Below are positions 8,331 to 18,008 of a stretch of DNA of 64,000 nt, one piece after another. Every line of letters starts with the position of its first letter. Within the stretch, counting starts at the first letter, position 1. Position numbers and translations under genes: made by a program. The notes under the pieces are model-generated. The model did no database searches. It had not been told where the DNA came from and was given only the letters and a program-made list of their open reading frames with translations. Origin of the DNA: Flagellimonas lutimaris (lineage in GTDB: Bacteria; Bacteroidota; Bacteroidia; Flavobacteriales; Flavobacteriaceae); assembly GCF_003581615.1 (NCBI RefSeq), contig NZ_QXFH01000070.1, positions 496,001 through 560,000 of the forward strand, in the 5' to 3' direction.

Positions 8331-10660
8331 TGGCAAAGAAGCGTCAAAAAAAACAGCAGCAGAATTTTTTTCCTTTTATTAAGTGGTTTTGGATTTTATT
8401 TGGAGCAGGAGTGTTTTCCGTTGTCCTTATCTTTCTTTTGGCCTCTTGGGGAGCCTTTGGGGAAATGCCCACCTTTGAACGTTTAGAAAACCCAAGCACC
8501 AATTTGGCAACGGAGTTTATCTCTTCTGATGGAGAAACATTGGGAAAACTATATCTTAATGATAACAGGACTCCCGTTACCTATGAGGGACTGCCACAAA
8601 ATTTGGTGAATGCATTGGTCGCTACCGAAGATGCTCGTTATTTTGATCACTCAGGGATTGATGCAAGAGGAACACTTAGGGCCGTAGCCTATTTAGGAAC
8701 CAAAGGAGGCGCAAGTACCATTTCCCAACAGCTTTCGAAGTTGCTTTTTACCGAAAAACCGTCAGGAGGAGTAGAAAGAATCATTCAAAAAATAAAAGAA
8801 TGGGTAATAGCTATCCGTTTGGAAAGGCAGTATACCAAAGAAGAAATCATAGCAATGTACTTAAATCAGTATGATTTCATTAACAACGCAGACGGTATAC
8901 GTTCCGCTGCCAGAATTTATTTTGGGAAGGAACCGGCAGATTTAAAAACAGAAGAATCTGCTGTTTTGGTGGGGATGCTTAAAAATTCATCACTTTACAA
9001 TCCGATGCGCCGTGAGGAACTAGTGTTCAATAGACGAAACACGGTCCTCGGTCAAATGGCCAAATACGGTTACATAACGGAAGAAGCAAAGGATTCGCTC
9101 CAAGGTTTGGAGATGAAAATCAACTTTAATCCAGAATCGCACAGAGAAGGATTGGCCACCTATTTTAGAATGTACATGCAACGCTTTTTGAATCGCTGGG
9201 TGGAGGAGAATCCAAAACCAGATGGTGAAAAGTATAATATCTATTTGGATGGACTAAAGGTATACACAACCGTAGATTCTAGGATGCAAAGAAATGCAGA
9301 AGAAGCGGTTCAAGAACACATGAAGAATTTGCAGGCCGAGTTCTTCCATCAGAACACACCGGACCGTAACCCAACAGCACCTTTCTTGGATTTGACAAGA
9401 GGTGCAATCGATACCATTATGGATCGTGCTATGCGACGTTCCGCCAGATGGCGTCATCTAAAGAGAGATGGCGTATCTGAAAAAGAAATCGAGGCTACAT
9501 TCCATAAAAAGGAGGAAATGACGGTTTTTGATTGGAACAGCGATTCCTATGAAAAGGACACTATCATGACCCCTATGGACTCCATCAGGTACTACAAAAC
9601 CTTTTTGCGTACAGCTATGATGTCCATGGAGCCGCAAACAGGTCATGTAAAGGCTTGGGTCGGTGGAATAGATTATAAACATTTCCAATACGATAATGTT
9701 ATTCAGGGCTCCAGACAAGCAGGTTCCTTGTTTAAGCCTTTTGTATATGCCTCAGCTATTGACCAGTTACGTTACTCACCCTGTTACACATTGCCCGACA
9801 ACCAATATTGTATCGAACCCGGGAAACATGGAAACATGGAGGCATGGTGCCCAAAAAACTCAGATGGAACATATTCTGGAGAGGACATGACCTTAAAAAG
9901 TGCGTTGGCCAATTCTGTAAATACCATCACAGCACAACTTATTGACAGAGTAGGACCTGGTTCTGTGGCTTCAATAGCGAAAAGTATGGGGGTGACAAAG
10001 GAAATTCCCGAAGTACCATCCATCGCATTGGGTACACCCGATGTAAGCGTATATGAAATGGTCGGTGCATTTGGAACCTATGCTAATCAAGGGGTATATG
10101 TGAAGCCTGTAATGGTGACCCGAATCGAAGATAAAAACGGTACCGTACTTTATGAATATACTCCCGAAACAAAAGATGTACTAAGTAAGGATGTGGCCTA
10201 TGCCATGGTAAATCTATTGGAGGGGGTAACACAATATGGCTCAGGGGGAAGATTAAGGCACACCTTTGGAAAGAATCAAACGGTTTACAAAGAAATTATA
10301 ACTGGCTATCCTTATGAGTTGACCAATCCGATTGCGGGTAAAACAGGAACCACTCAAAACCAAAGTGATGGTTGGTTTATGGGTATGGTTCCCAATTTGG
10401 TTACCGGTGTTTGGGTTGGTGGTGATGATAGATCTATCCATTTCGACCGGCTGGCATATGGACAAGGAGCGGCCATGGCATTGCCTATTTGGGCTTTGTA
10501 TATGAAGAAGAATTATGCCAATGAGGAAATAGGTGTATCCCAAGATGCATTCGAGGAACCAGAAGAAATGTCAATCAATATAGATTGTTCCAAAGAACAG
10601 GAAGACGAAGAGGAGGAAAAAATTGATACGGAAGACGATTTGGACGACCTAGACTTTTAG
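8330..10660 (+). CDS. Bifunctional penicillin-binding protein 1A
   Basis: This 776-residue class A PBP polymerises and cross-links peptidoglycan in the periplasm. A membrane anchor covers about residues 18-40. The glycosyltransferase (GT51) domain carries the catalytic Glu in ATEDARYFDHSG near residue 100 and GGASTISQQLSK. The transpeptidase domain has SLFK (SxxK) near 466, SVN in LANSVNTI and KTGTT near 670. The tail is strongly acidic (EEDEEEEK) with no further domain. It is last in ricT-gldH-PBP and is followed by a strong terminator. Confidence 0.95.
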   Translation: MAKKRQKKQQQNFFPFIKWFWILFGAGVFSVVLIFLLASWGAFGEMPTFERLENPSTNLATEFISSDGETLGKLYLNDNRTPVTYEGLPQNLVNALVATEDARYFDHSGIDARGTLRAVAYLGTKGGASTISQQLSKLLFTEKPSGGVERIIQKIKEWVIAIRLERQYTKEEIIAMYLNQYDFINNADGIRSAARIYFGKEPADLKTEESAVLVGMLKNSSLYNPMRREELVFNRRNTVLGQMAKYGYITEEAKDSLQGLEMKINFNPESHREGLATYFRMYMQRFLNRWVEENPKPDGEKYNIYLDGLKVYTTVDSRMQRNAEEAVQEHMKNLQAEFFHQNTPDRNPTAPFLDLTRGAIDTIMDRAMRRSARWRHLKRDGVSEKEIEATFHKKEEMTVFDWNSDSYEKDTIMTPMDSIRYYKTFLRTAMMSMEPQTGHVKAWVGGIDYKHFQYDNVIQGSRQAGSLFKPFVYASAIDQLRYSPCYTLPDNQYCIEPGKHGNMEAWCPKNSDGTYSGEDMTLKSALANSVNTITAQLIDRVGPGSVASIAKSMGVTKEIPEVPSIALGTPDVSVYEMVGAFGTYANQGVYVKPVMVTRIEDKNGTVLYEYTPETKDVLSKDVAYAMVNLLEGVTQYGSGGRLRHTFGKNQTVYKEIITGYPYELTNPIAGKTGTTQNQSDGWFMGMVPNLVTGVWVGGDDRSIHFDRLAYGQGAAMALPIWALYMKKNYANEEIGVSQDAFEEPEEMSINIDCSKEQEDEEEEKIDTEDDLDDLDF

Positions 10661-10673
10661 CCTAAAATATTTT

Positions 10674-10718
10674 AAAAAAAAGCCCCAAGCAAATTAAGAT
10701 ATGCTTGGGGCTTTTTTA
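10674..10718. terminator. Bidirectional-looking terminator after the PBP gene
   Basis: A long stem AAAAAAGCCCCAAGCA/TGCTTGGGGCTTTTTT encloses a short AT-rich loop. A-run and T-run flank both sides. Confidence 0.9.
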
Positions 10719-10757
10719 TTTAAATCGTAATTTCAGGCAATCATAAATACTAATTAT

Positions 10758-11459
10758 ATGATCAATAAGAAAGTTGCCGATGTTACCGAAGCTTTGAAGG
10801 GTGTTGAGAATGGTATGACCTTCATGTTAGGTGGATTTGGCTTATGTGGAATACCTGAAAATGCCATAGCAGAATTAGTGCGATTGGGCATAAAGGATAT
10901 CACTTGTATATCCAACAATGCGGGCGTTGATGATTTTGGCCTAGGACTGCTTTTGCAAAAACATCAAATCAAAAAAATGATATCATCCTATGTAGGTGAA
11001 AACGATGAGTTTGAACGTCAAATGTTGAGCGGCGAACTGGAGGTTGAATTAACGCCGCAAGGAACACTGGCCGAGAAATGTAGGGCGGCACAATCCGGTT
11101 TTCCGGCTTTTTATACACCAGCAGGTTATGGTACTGAAGTGGCGGAAGGAAAAGAAACTCGTGAATTCGATGGAAAAATGTATGTGCTTGAGCCAGCTTT
11201 TAAAGCAGACTTTTCTTTTGTAAAGGCATGGAAGGGAGACGAGGCCGGGAATTTAATATTCAAGGGAACAGCACGAAACTTTAATCCTTGTATGTGTGGA
11301 GCTGCTAACATTACCGTGGCTGAGGTCGAAGAATTGCTTCCAGCGGGAAGTTTGGACCCAAACGAAATCCACATCCCGGGAATATTTGTACAGCGTATTT
11401 TCCAAGGCGAGAAGTTTGAGAAAAGAATAGAGCAGCGAACAGTTAGACAGAAAAGTTAG
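10758..11459 (+). CDS. scoA: 3-oxoacid CoA-transferase subunit A
   Basis: This 233-residue alpha subunit of a succinyl-CoA:3-ketoacid CoA-transferase moves CoA from succinyl-CoA to acetoacetate or related acids. The CoA-binding glycine loop ([12 protein letters not shown]) is near residue 23, with further family blocks at [19 protein letters not shown] and [10 protein letters not shown]. Length is normal. The beta-subunit gene starts two bases after the stop. Substrate range cannot be fixed by sequence alone; ketone body or branched-chain breakdown are the usual roles. Confidence 0.94.
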   Translation: MINKKVADVTEALKGVENGMTFMLGGFGLCGIPENAIAELVRLGIKDITCISNNAGVDDFGLGLLLQKHQIKKMISSYVGENDEFERQMLSGELEVELTPQGTLAEKCRAAQSGFPAFYTPAGYGTEVAEGKETREFDGKMYVLEPAFKADFSFVKAWKGDEAGNLIFKGTARNFNPCMCGAANITVAEVEELLPAGSLDPNEIHIPGIFVQRIFQGEKFEKRIEQRTVRQKS

Positions 11460-11461
11460 TT

Positions 11462-12115
11462 ATGTTAGATAAAAACGGAATAGCAAAACGGATAGCAAAA
11501 GAGGTCAAGGACGGATATTACGTAAACCTTGGCATAGGGATACCCACCCTGGTAGCCAACTTTGTTAGAGACGATATAAGTGTTGAATTCCAGAGCGAGA
11601 ATGGAGTGTTGGGAATGGGCCCTTTCCCGTTTGAAGGGGAAGAGGATGCCGACATCATCAATGCTGGAAAGCAAACCATAACAACACTGCCAGGAGCATC
11701 TTTTTTTGATTCTGCTTTGAGTTTCGGCATGATTCGCGGCAAACATGTGCACCTAACCATTTTGGGGGCGATGGAAGTAGCTGAAAATGGAGATATCGCC
11801 AATTGGAAAATTCCGGGTAAAATGGTAAAAGGTATGGGAGGTGCCATGGACTTGGTAGCATCTGCAGAGAATATTATTGTTGCTATGATGCATACCAATA
11901 GAGCCGGAAAATCAAAATTATTGAAGCGATGTACTTTACCATTGACCGGAGTAGGTTGCGTTAAGAAAATAGTGACCAACCTTGCTGTATTGGAGGTGAC
12001 TCCGGACGGTTTCAAATTATTGGAAAGGGCGCCGGGTGTTTCTGTGGAAGAAATTGAAAAGGCAACAGAAGGAAAGTTGGTGGTGAATGGAGAGATTCCC
12101 GAAATGAACATTTAA
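11462..12115 (+). CDS. scoB: 3-oxoacid CoA-transferase subunit B
   Basis: This 217-residue beta subunit pairs with the preceding alpha subunit. The catalytic Glu that forms the acyl-CoA thioester lies in FQSENGVLGMGPFP near residue 45. GAMEVAENGDIANW, GKMVKGMGGAMDL and LTGVGCVKKIVTN are further conserved blocks. The two genes form a compact operon. The next terminator is at 12381-12410, after the small ORF. Confidence 0.94.
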   Translation: MLDKNGIAKRIAKEVKDGYYVNLGIGIPTLVANFVRDDISVEFQSENGVLGMGPFPFEGEEDADIINAGKQTITTLPGASFFDSALSFGMIRGKHVHLTILGAMEVAENGDIANWKIPGKMVKGMGGAMDLVASAENIIVAMMHTNRAGKSKLLKRCTLPLTGVGCVKKIVTNLAVLEVTPDGFKLLERAPGVSVEEIEKATEGKLVVNGEIPEMNI

Positions 12116-12166
12116 TAAATATCCAAAGCTTTTTTACAACAAAAACTAGCGATTACACAACAATAG

Positions 12167-12198
12167 TTTTAAATTACCATTCATCGAGTATATATTTG
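12167..12198 (+). promoter_or_regulatory. Predicted promoter of the 34-codon small gene
   Basis: TTTT at 12167-12170, a 20-base spacer and a perfect TATATTTG at 12191-12198. The small ORF's ATG is 49 bases downstream. Confidence 0.5.
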
Positions 12199-12247
12199 GT
12201 TATATCGAATTTTTTACCCAAATTAACACCGTTAAAACCTATTAACC

Positions 12248-12352
12248 ATGGCCCTAAAATCAAAAACTACGATGGACGAGAACGTACAAGTGTACAGAAA
12301 CGATTTTTTCACAGGTTTTATGCTTTTGATCAAGAAGCTTTTTATGCTATAG
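12248..12352 (+). CDS. Candidate 34-residue small protein with own promoter and terminator
   Basis: ATG at 12248 to TAG at 12352 encodes 34 residues: a polar N-half (MALKSKTTMDENVQVYRNDF) and a hydrophobic, basic C-half (FMLLIKKLFML), which could be an amphipathic membrane-associated helix. A TATATTTG box lies 49 bases upstream and a Rho-independent terminator 29 bases downstream, so the stretch has the layout of an independent transcription unit of about 200 bases. I recognise no family. A non-coding RNA with a chance ORF is the main alternative. Confidence 0.45.
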   Translation: MALKSKTTMDENVQVYRNDFFTGFMLLIKKLFML

Positions 12353-12380
12353 ATCGGTATTTATCTCCCTGAAAAATATG

Positions 12381-12410
12381 GAGCCAACATCTTGTTAGGC
12401 TCTTTTTTTT
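12381..12410 (+). terminator. Rho-independent terminator
   Basis: The stem GAGCC/GGCTC with a 12-base loop is followed by eight T. It ends the small-gene unit and possibly scoAB read-through. Confidence 0.75.
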
Positions 12411-12437
12411 GCAATAATTTTAGACAAAACCTGTTCG

Positions 12438-12953
12438 ATGTCCCTATACCTTCGGGAATGTGTTAATGCCGATTTAGACACCTTGGTCAAAATATCAAAG
12501 GAGACCTTTGCTGCTGCTTTTGAAAAAGATAATGACCCTGATGACTTTCAATCTTATATTCAAGAAGCTTTCCATCCAAATAAGCTAGCTGCAGAACTTG
12601 TCATTAAAGATTGCCATTTTCATTTTGTTTACAATGATGATGAGTTGGTGGGGTATTTCAAATTAAATATGGGAGCAGCTCAGACTGATGTGCATGACCC
12701 CAATGCGCTGGAAATTGAACGTATTTATGTGTTGGAGAATCATCAAGGCAAAAAAATAGGTTCGTGGATGCTTCAACAAATTATTGTTTTAGCTAAATCA
12801 TTGGGCAAGGAATTCATTTGGCTTGGTGTATGGGAGCATAACCCAAAAGCCATAAGTTTTTACCATCGTCATGGTTTCATCAAGTTTGATGAGCACCCCT
12901 ATTATATAGGTTCGGATAAACAAACTGATTGGTTGTTGCGTTTAGAGCTTTAA
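12438..12953 (+). CDS. GNAT family N-acetyltransferase
   Basis: This 171-residue GNAT enzyme uses acetyl-CoA to acetylate an unknown amine. The N-terminal strands cover residues 3-60. The acetyl-CoA loop is IERIYVLENHQGKKIGSWML (Q-x-x-G-x-G/S type) at about 95-114. The C-terminal NPKAISFYHRHGFIKF block is typical. The small GNATs of this shape are often polyamine or protein N-acetyltransferases, but the substrate cannot be predicted. Its 3' end overlaps the end of the frameshifted HTH-like gene on the other strand. Confidence 0.88.
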   Translation: MSLYLRECVNADLDTLVKISKETFAAAFEKDNDPDDFQSYIQEAFHPNKLAAELVIKDCHFHFVYNDDELVGYFKLNMGAAQTDVHDPNALEIERIYVLENHQGKKIGSWMLQQIIVLAKSLGKEFIWLGVWEHNPKAISFYHRHGFIKFDEHPYYIGSDKQTDWLLRLEL

Positions 12954-13263
12954 CAGGTCGCTTAGATAAAGAATATCACCCTCGACTTGTAGTTTATACG
13001 CAAAAGAGTTCTCAAATGCTGTATGAATCAATAAGGATATTGCATTGGCGTTCAGCTTGGTCAAGCTATTAGTGCGGTACACTACATCCCTTATGGTGGA
13101 AAAGCTCACATTGCTCTGAATGGCAATATTGGCAAAAATCGTTTTTAGAGGTGTTTCTCCGAACTACTTCCGACAGACGTTCACTAATTGGTTTTCCATA
13201 ATCTTCTTCACTAAAGATTAAATCACTTTGAACAAACGGCCCAAGACCTTTAATAGAACCCAT
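12942..13263 (-). pseudogene. Frameshifted small HTH-like gene
   Basis: From ATG at 13263 one frame reads MGSIKGLGPF, then FSEEDYGKPISERLSEV, and ends after about 64 codons. A second frame continues from near 13165 with FGETPLKTIFANIAI, QSNVSFSTIRDVVYRTN and LNANAISLLIHTAFENSF to TAA at 12942-12944. The two parts join naturally if a net one-base shift near 13160-13175 is repaired, giving about 106 residues. The segment VSFSTIRDVVYRTNSLT looks like the recognition region of an XRE-type helix-turn-helix. No name can be given. A sequencing error is possible. Confidence 0.55.
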
Positions 13264-13312
13264 TAATAATCCATGTTTAAATAATTATATGTCGGGGTCA
13301 AATCCTATTTTC

Positions 13313-13320
13313 TATATTTG
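13313..13320 (+). promoter_or_regulatory. -7 box before the S24-type repressor
   Basis: A perfect TATATTTG lies about 50 bases before the likely TTG start. No clear TTTG is seen 20 bases upstream of it. Confidence 0.35.
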
Positions 13321-13371
13321 GCCTGTAACCCAATTACAGAAAACTAGATAAATTGCTGCGTCGAGAGCATA

Positions 13372-14001
13372 TTGCGTACCATTCAGCTCTACGAACGCAA
13401 GGATGCCAACATACCCATAAAAAATCTCACCAAGATTGCCGAGTATTTTGGACTTACCATTGCCGAGTTGTACATGCACGAGGTCAACGATATGGGTGAG
13501 GCTTACACCAAGAGACAGCCTTTTACAAAACATGGCAGCGTTTTTTATCCTTTAGAGCATGGGAAGTATCTGTTAATGGCTCCATTGGTATTGGTAGAGT
13601 GGCATCAAAAATACATAGAGAGTTTACAGAAGGAAACTCTAAGTAATCCATTTCAAGGGGGGTTCATTATTGACTTTTTAACGGACGAACCCCATCGCAT
13701 ATTTGAAGTATCCGGCGATTCCATGAATGATGGCACCTCGGATGCTATTCCGAACAAGTCTTATGTGCTTGGGTTGGAAATCAAAAAAGAATCGTTGACG
13801 CGTAACAACGAGACCTATTGGAATCAATCTTATATATTGGTCTGTGCGGATAGAATTATCGGTAAACGACTTACAGGGTATAACAAAGACAATAAGGCAC
13901 TTTTGTGCCACAATTTGAACACATCTCCTGAATTCCAAGATTTTGAGTTGTCTTTGGATGATTTGTTACAAGTCTTCAAGATTGTGAAAAAGCAGCTTTG
14001 A
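13372..14001 (+). CDS. S24/LexA-like repressor with a shortened HTH
   Basis: This 209-residue protein resembles phage CI-type repressors. Residues 1-40 (RTIQLYERKD, NLTKIAEYFGLTIAELY) are only the last helices of an XRE HTH; the first about 30 residues are missing, and upstream in frame a TAG at 13345-13347 comes with no ATG. The C-terminal S24 peptidase-like fold has the nucleophile Ser in FEVSGDSMNDG and a candidate Lys in RIIGKRLTGY. The start is TTG at 13372, or a nearby non-ATG codon. Either a truncated remnant or an atypical regulator; its DNA binding is doubtful. Confidence 0.7.
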   Translation: MRTIQLYERKDANIPIKNLTKIAEYFGLTIAELYMHEVNDMGEAYTKRQPFTKHGSVFYPLEHGKYLLMAPLVLVEWHQKYIESLQKETLSNPFQGGFIIDFLTDEPHRIFEVSGDSMNDGTSDAIPNKSYVLGLEIKKESLTRNNETYWNQSYILVCADRIIGKRLTGYNKDNKALLCHNLNTSPEFQDFELSLDDLLQVFKIVKKQL

Positions 14002-14464
14002 CCTTGTTCAGGTGTGTCAGTACTTCCTCTAAACACTCATCTAGGTTCTTCTTCACCTCGGTTTCCCAAAAGCGGAAGACTTTGTATCCTTTTTCTTTTA
14101 AAGCTTGATTTACCTCTGTATCCCGTTGCATGTTACGTTCAATTTTTGGGATCCAGAACTCACGGTTGGTCTTGATTTTTTCTTTGCGTTCCTCCCAATT
14201 ATAGCCATGCCAATATTCACCATCAATAAATATGACGGTCTTGTACTTTTTTAGGGCGATATCTGGCTTTCCAATGAGCTTTTTGTAGTCGATACGATAT
14301 CGGTAACCCGATTGCCACAAAGCCTTTCTAAAGGTAAGCTCTGGTTTGGTGTTTTTGCCTCTGATTTTCCCCATGATTTTGGAACGCTCAGGGGTGGTAT
14401 AAAAACCCGATTCCTCATTGAATCGAGGTACTTTAATACGTTCTTTCGGGTATTCTTTGGGCAT
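13976..14464 (-). CDS. vsr: Very short patch repair endonuclease (Vsr)
   Basis: This 162-residue Vsr-type nuclease nicks DNA 5' of the T in T:G mismatches that arise by deamination of 5-methylcytosine. The motifs are ERSKIMGKIRGKNTKPE, GYRYRIDYKKLIGKPDI (catalytic Asp) and IDGEYWHGYNW, where E replaces the usual C/F before WHG. I start it at ATG 14464 (MPKEYPKER) because a longer start would lie in the sdhB terminator. The usual partner, a cytosine-5 methyltransferase, is not in the window. It overlaps the S24 gene by 26 bases, convergently. Confidence 0.9.
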   Translation of the reverse strand: MPKEYPKERIKVPRFNEESGFYTTPERSKIMGKIRGKNTKPELTFRKALWQSGYRYRIDYKKLIGKPDIALKKYKTVIFIDGEYWHGYNWEERKEKIKTNREFWIPKIERNMQRDTEVNQALKEKGYKVFRFWETEVKKNLDECLEEVLTHLNKVKAAFSQS

Positions 14465-14477
14465 ACCGTAAGATAAC

Positions 14478-14511
14478 AAAAAACCCAAACTCCTATTGGA
14501 ATTTGGGTTTT
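14478..14511 (-). terminator. Terminator of sdhCAB
   Basis: The stem AAAACCCAAA/TTTGGGTTTT has a 12-base loop and is followed by a T-run on the minus strand. It lies 22 bases after the sdhB stop. Confidence 0.8.
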
Positions 14512-14533
14512 GTAAATTGAAATGTTATTGCTT

Positions 14534-15280
14534 TTATCCCTCTAACGTAGCGGATAAGTACTCACGGTTCATACGGGCAATATTGGTCAATGAAATCCCT
14601 TTAGGGCATTCCACTTCACATGCTCCGGTGTTGGTACAGTTACCAAAACCTTCCAAATCCATCTGGCGAACCATGTTTTGCACACGCTCCGTAGCTTCAA
14701 CTTGTCCTTGAGGTAACAAGGCAAATTGAGAAACTTTTGCAGAGGTGAACAACATGGCACTTGCGTTTTTACAAGCGGCCACACAGGCTCCACAACCAAT
14801 ACAGGTAGCGGCATCCATTGCTTCGTCCGCATCGTATTTGTTAATTGGAATGGTATTGGCATCTATCGTATTTCCAGAAGTATTCACAGAGATATAACCC
14901 CCAGCTTGCTGAATGCGATCAAAAGCGCTTCGGTCGACAATCAAATCCTTGATTACAGGAAATGCTTTTGCACGGAAAGGTTCAATTACAATGGTATCCC
15001 CATCGCTGAACTTACGCATGTGCAACTGGCAAGTAGTAACCAATCTATCCGGTCCGTGAGGCTCACCATTGATTTGCAGGGAACAGGTTCCGCAGATACC
15101 CTCCCTACAATCGTGGTCAAACTCTACCGGTTCTTCTCCTTTGGAGACCAATTCTTCATTTAAGATATCCAACATCTCCAAGAAAGACATATCACCTTCT
15201 ACACCGTCAAGGGTATAATCAACTATTTTTCCTGGTGTGGACGCGTCTTTCTGACGCCATATTTTTAGATATAATTTCAT
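14534..15280 (-). CDS. sdhB: Succinate dehydrogenase/fumarate reductase iron-sulfur subunit
   Basis: This 248-residue subunit carries electrons between the flavoprotein and the cytochrome b subunit of complex II at the inner membrane. The [2Fe-2S] site is [15 protein letters not shown]. The [4Fe-4S] and [3Fe-4S] ligands lie in [11 protein letters not shown] and [15 protein letters not shown]. It is the last gene of sdhCAB, six bases after sdhA, and is followed by a terminator. Confidence 0.97.
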   Translation of the reverse strand: MKLYLKIWRQKDASTPGKIVDYTLDGVEGDMSFLEMLDILNEELVSKGEEPVEFDHDCREGICGTCSLQINGEPHGPDRLVTTCQLHMRKFSDGDTIVIEPFRAKAFPVIKDLIVDRSAFDRIQQAGGYISVNTSGNTIDANTIPINKYDADEAMDAATCIGCGACVAACKNASAMLFTSAKVSQFALLPQGQVEATERVQNMVRQMDLEGFGNCTNTGACEVECPKGISLTNIARMNREYLSATLEG

Positions 15281-15286
15281 AGCTTC

Positions 15287-17290
15287 TTATTTGTAGGATC
15301 GTGTCTTCAGTTCAATATTTTCGTATACCAAATCCTCTTTGTGCAATTCGGCATCTTTGGGCTCACCTTTGTATTCCCAAGCAGCCACATATTTAAAGTT
15401 CTCGTCATCACGCAAAGCTTCACCTTCTTCGGTTTGGTACTCTTCACGGAAGTGTCCACCACAAGATTCGTTTCTGTGCAGTGCATCTTTTGCGAACAGC
15501 TCGCCCAACTCCAAGAAGTCGGCAACGCGACCTGCTTTTTCAAGCTCTTGGTTCTTGGAATCAACAGTTCCGGTAACTTTTACGTTTTCCCAGAAATCTT
15601 TTCTAAGCTCAGAAATTTCCTTAATGGCTTCCTTCAACTCTTTCTCATTACGGGCCATACCACATTTGTTCCACATGATTTTACCCAGTTTCTTGTGATA
15701 GTAGTCCACGGAATGAATTCCAGAACCGCCCATCAACTTCTCCATTCTATCACGAACTTGCTGTTCAGCTTCCTCAAATGCTGTGGAATCTGTTGGAATC
15801 GCGCCTGTTCTAATATCATCGGACAAGTAATCACCAATGGTGTAAGGCAATACAAAATATCCATCTGCTAAACCTTGCATTAAAGCAGAAGCTCCCAAAC
15901 GGTTTGCACCGTGGTCGCTAAAGTTGGCCTCTCCTGCTGCATAGCATCCGGGGATGGTGGTCTGTAAGTTGTAATCTACCCAAAGTCCTCCCATGGTATA
16001 GTGTACCGCGGGATAGATCATCATTGGGGTTTTATATGGATTTTGATCTACGATTTTTTCGTACATCTGGAACAGGTTACCATATTTGGCCTTTACAACC
16101 TCTTCACCTAGTTCTGTGATGGTTGTTTTGTCTGGATTTTTAATTCCGGAAGTCAACGCCTTTTCCTTTCCATAACGTTCTATGGCAGCTGCAAAATCCA
16201 AGAATACCGCTTCTCCAGTTTTGTTCACTCCAAAACCAGCATCGCAACGCTCTTTGGCAGCTCTCGACGCTACATCACGAGGAACAAGGTTACCAAAAGC
16301 AGGATACCTTCTTTCCAAATAGTAATCGCGATCTTCTTCGGAAAGTTCTGTCGGCTTCAACTTACCTTCACGAATGGCGATGGCATCTTCCTTTTTCTTG
16401 GGTACCCAAATGCGTCCATCATTTCTGAGGGATTCGGACATCAAAGTCAATTTGGATTGATGGTCCCCTGAAACAGGGATACAAGTTGGGTGAATTTGTG
16501 TAAAGCACGGATTGGCAAAGAAAGCTCCTTTACGGTGTGCTCTCCATGCGGCCATTACGTTACTTCCCATAGCGTTGGTGGAAAGGAAGAACACGTTTCC
16601 GTACCCTCCAGTGGCCAAAACAACGGCATGGGCACTGTGCCTTTCAATCTCTCCGGTTACCAAGTCTCTGGCAATAATTCCTCTTGCTTTTCCATCTACC
16701 AAAACCAAATCCATCATCTCATGACGGTTGTAAGCTTGAATCTTACCACGGTTGATTTGACGGTTCATGGCAGAATAGGCACCTAGCAACAATTGCTGTC
16801 CCGTTTGTCCTTTAGCATAAAAGGTTCTTGATACAAGTACGCCCCCAAAAGAACGGTTGTCCAACATACCGCCATACTCACGGGCAAAAGGAACTCCTTG
16901 AGCCACACACTGGTCGATAATGTTTCCAGAAACCTCTGCCAAACGGTAAACGTTACCTTCTCGGGAGCGGTAATCCCCACCTTTTATGGTATCGTAGAAA
17001 AGGCGGTAATTACTATCACCATCTCCTTGATAGTTTTTTGCTGCGTTGATTCCCCCTTGAGCAGCAATGGAGTGTGCTCTACGTGGTGAATCTTGATAGC
17101 AGAATGTTTTTACATTGTAACCCAACTCGGCCAAAGTGGCTGCTGCGGCACCACCTGCAAGTCCTGTACCTACAACAATGATATCGATGTTCCTTTTGTT
17201 GGCAGGGTTAACTAGATTGATGTCGTTTTTATGTTTGGTCCATTTGTCGGCCAATGGCCCAGATGGAATTTTAGAGTCCAATATGCCCAT
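15287..17290 (-). CDS. sdhA: Succinate dehydrogenase flavoprotein subunit
   Basis: This 667-residue subunit oxidises succinate to fumarate with covalently bound FAD. The FAD-binding fold begins [19 protein letters not shown] near residue 37. The flavin-attachment His is in [14 protein letters not shown], and the catalytic region includes QIHPTCIP and [12 protein letters not shown]. Length and order (C-A-B) are those of the Bacteroidota b558-type enzyme, which can also work as a fumarate reductase. It starts two bases after the sdhC stop. Confidence 0.97.
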   Translation of the reverse strand: MGILDSKIPSGPLADKWTKHKNDINLVNPANKRNIDIIVVGTGLAGGAAAATLAELGYNVKTFCYQDSPRRAHSIAAQGGINAAKNYQGDGDSNYRLFYDTIKGGDYRSREGNVYRLAEVSGNIIDQCVAQGVPFAREYGGMLDNRSFGGVLVSRTFYAKGQTGQQLLLGAYSAMNRQINRGKIQAYNRHEMMDLVLVDGKARGIIARDLVTGEIERHSAHAVVLATGGYGNVFFLSTNAMGSNVMAAWRAHRKGAFFANPCFTQIHPTCIPVSGDHQSKLTLMSESLRNDGRIWVPKKKEDAIAIREGKLKPTELSEEDRDYYLERRYPAFGNLVPRDVASRAAKERCDAGFGVNKTGEAVFLDFAAAIERYGKEKALTSGIKNPDKTTITELGEEVVKAKYGNLFQMYEKIVDQNPYKTPMMIYPAVHYTMGGLWVDYNLQTTIPGCYAAGEANFSDHGANRLGASALMQGLADGYFVLPYTIGDYLSDDIRTGAIPTDSTAFEEAEQQVRDRMEKLMGGSGIHSVDYYHKKLGKIMWNKCGMARNEKELKEAIKEISELRKDFWENVKVTGTVDSKNQELEKAGRVADFLELGELFAKDALHRNESCGGHFREEYQTEEGEALRDDENFKYVAAWEYKGEPKDAELHKEDLVYENIELKTRSYK

Positions 17291-17292
17291 AC

Positions 17293-17958
17293 TTAATGTG
17301 TTATTGGGTTAAGGTGGTGGTATACGGCGATAAATGCAAATGCCAAGGGTACCACTACCGCGAATATTTTTGCAAATTTTGTAAATCCAACCGTGTATTT
17401 ATTGTTTACACCCATGGATTGAAACGATGAAGCAAAGCCATGCCACAAGTGCAAGCTTAACAACACAAAGGAAACCACGTAAAGTATAGTTCTCCAGAAA
17501 GGTGCAAATTTCTCAACAGTTTCGTGGTAGTAACGTGTTGGGTCCTCTGGATTGGCCTCAACATATTTGTAGGCCATTTCGTGTACCCAAAAGTCATAGA
17601 AGTGCAATGCCAAGAAAGCAAGGATAACAAGACCTGAGTAAATCATGTTTCTGGAAACCCAAGGTGCATTTGCACTGCCTTTGTACTTTACATAGCTTAC
17701 ATCCCGTGCTTTTTTGTTCTGGATTTCCAAAACAAAGCCCATAACAAAGTGCACTACAACACCTATGATCAAAATAGGCTGCATCAAAAATTGGACAATC
17801 GGATTGTAGCCCATAAAATGAGAGGCTTCATTAAAAAAATCGGGAGAAAATACGGAGGCCAAATTAATGGTTACGTGAAGAATCAAAAATGTGACCAAAA
17901 AAAGACCCGATAAGGCCATGACATATTTTCGGGCCAGCGAAGATTTTATCAAACTCAT
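17293..17958 (-). CDS. sdhC: Succinate dehydrogenase cytochrome b subunit (b558 family)
   Basis: This 221-residue membrane anchor binds haem b and quinone. About five hydrophobic helices are visible, starting [20 protein letters not shown]. His residues for haem ligation occur in [37 protein letters not shown] and AVYHHLN. There is no separate sdhD, as expected for the single-subunit b558 family. It is the first gene of the operon and has a clear promoter upstream. Confidence 0.95.
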   Translation of the reverse strand: MSLIKSSLARKYVMALSGLFLVTFLILHVTINLASVFSPDFFNEASHFMGYNPIVQFLMQPILIIGVVVHFVMGFVLEIQNKKARDVSYVKYKGSANAPWVSRNMIYSGLVILAFLALHFYDFWVHEMAYKYVEANPEDPTRYYHETVEKFAPFWRTILYVVSFVLLSLHLWHGFASSFQSMGVNNKYTVGFTKFAKIFAVVVPLAFAFIAVYHHLNPITH

Positions 17959-17976
17959 TAGAAGTTAGTTTTTTAA

Positions 17977-18008
17977 CAAAAATACGGTACGGATGAGTTT
18001 TTAACAAG
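17977..18008 (-). promoter_or_regulatory. Predicted sdhCAB promoter
   Basis: On the minus strand CTTG, a 20-base spacer and TATTTTTG lie 19-50 bases before the sdhC ATG. Confidence 0.6.
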
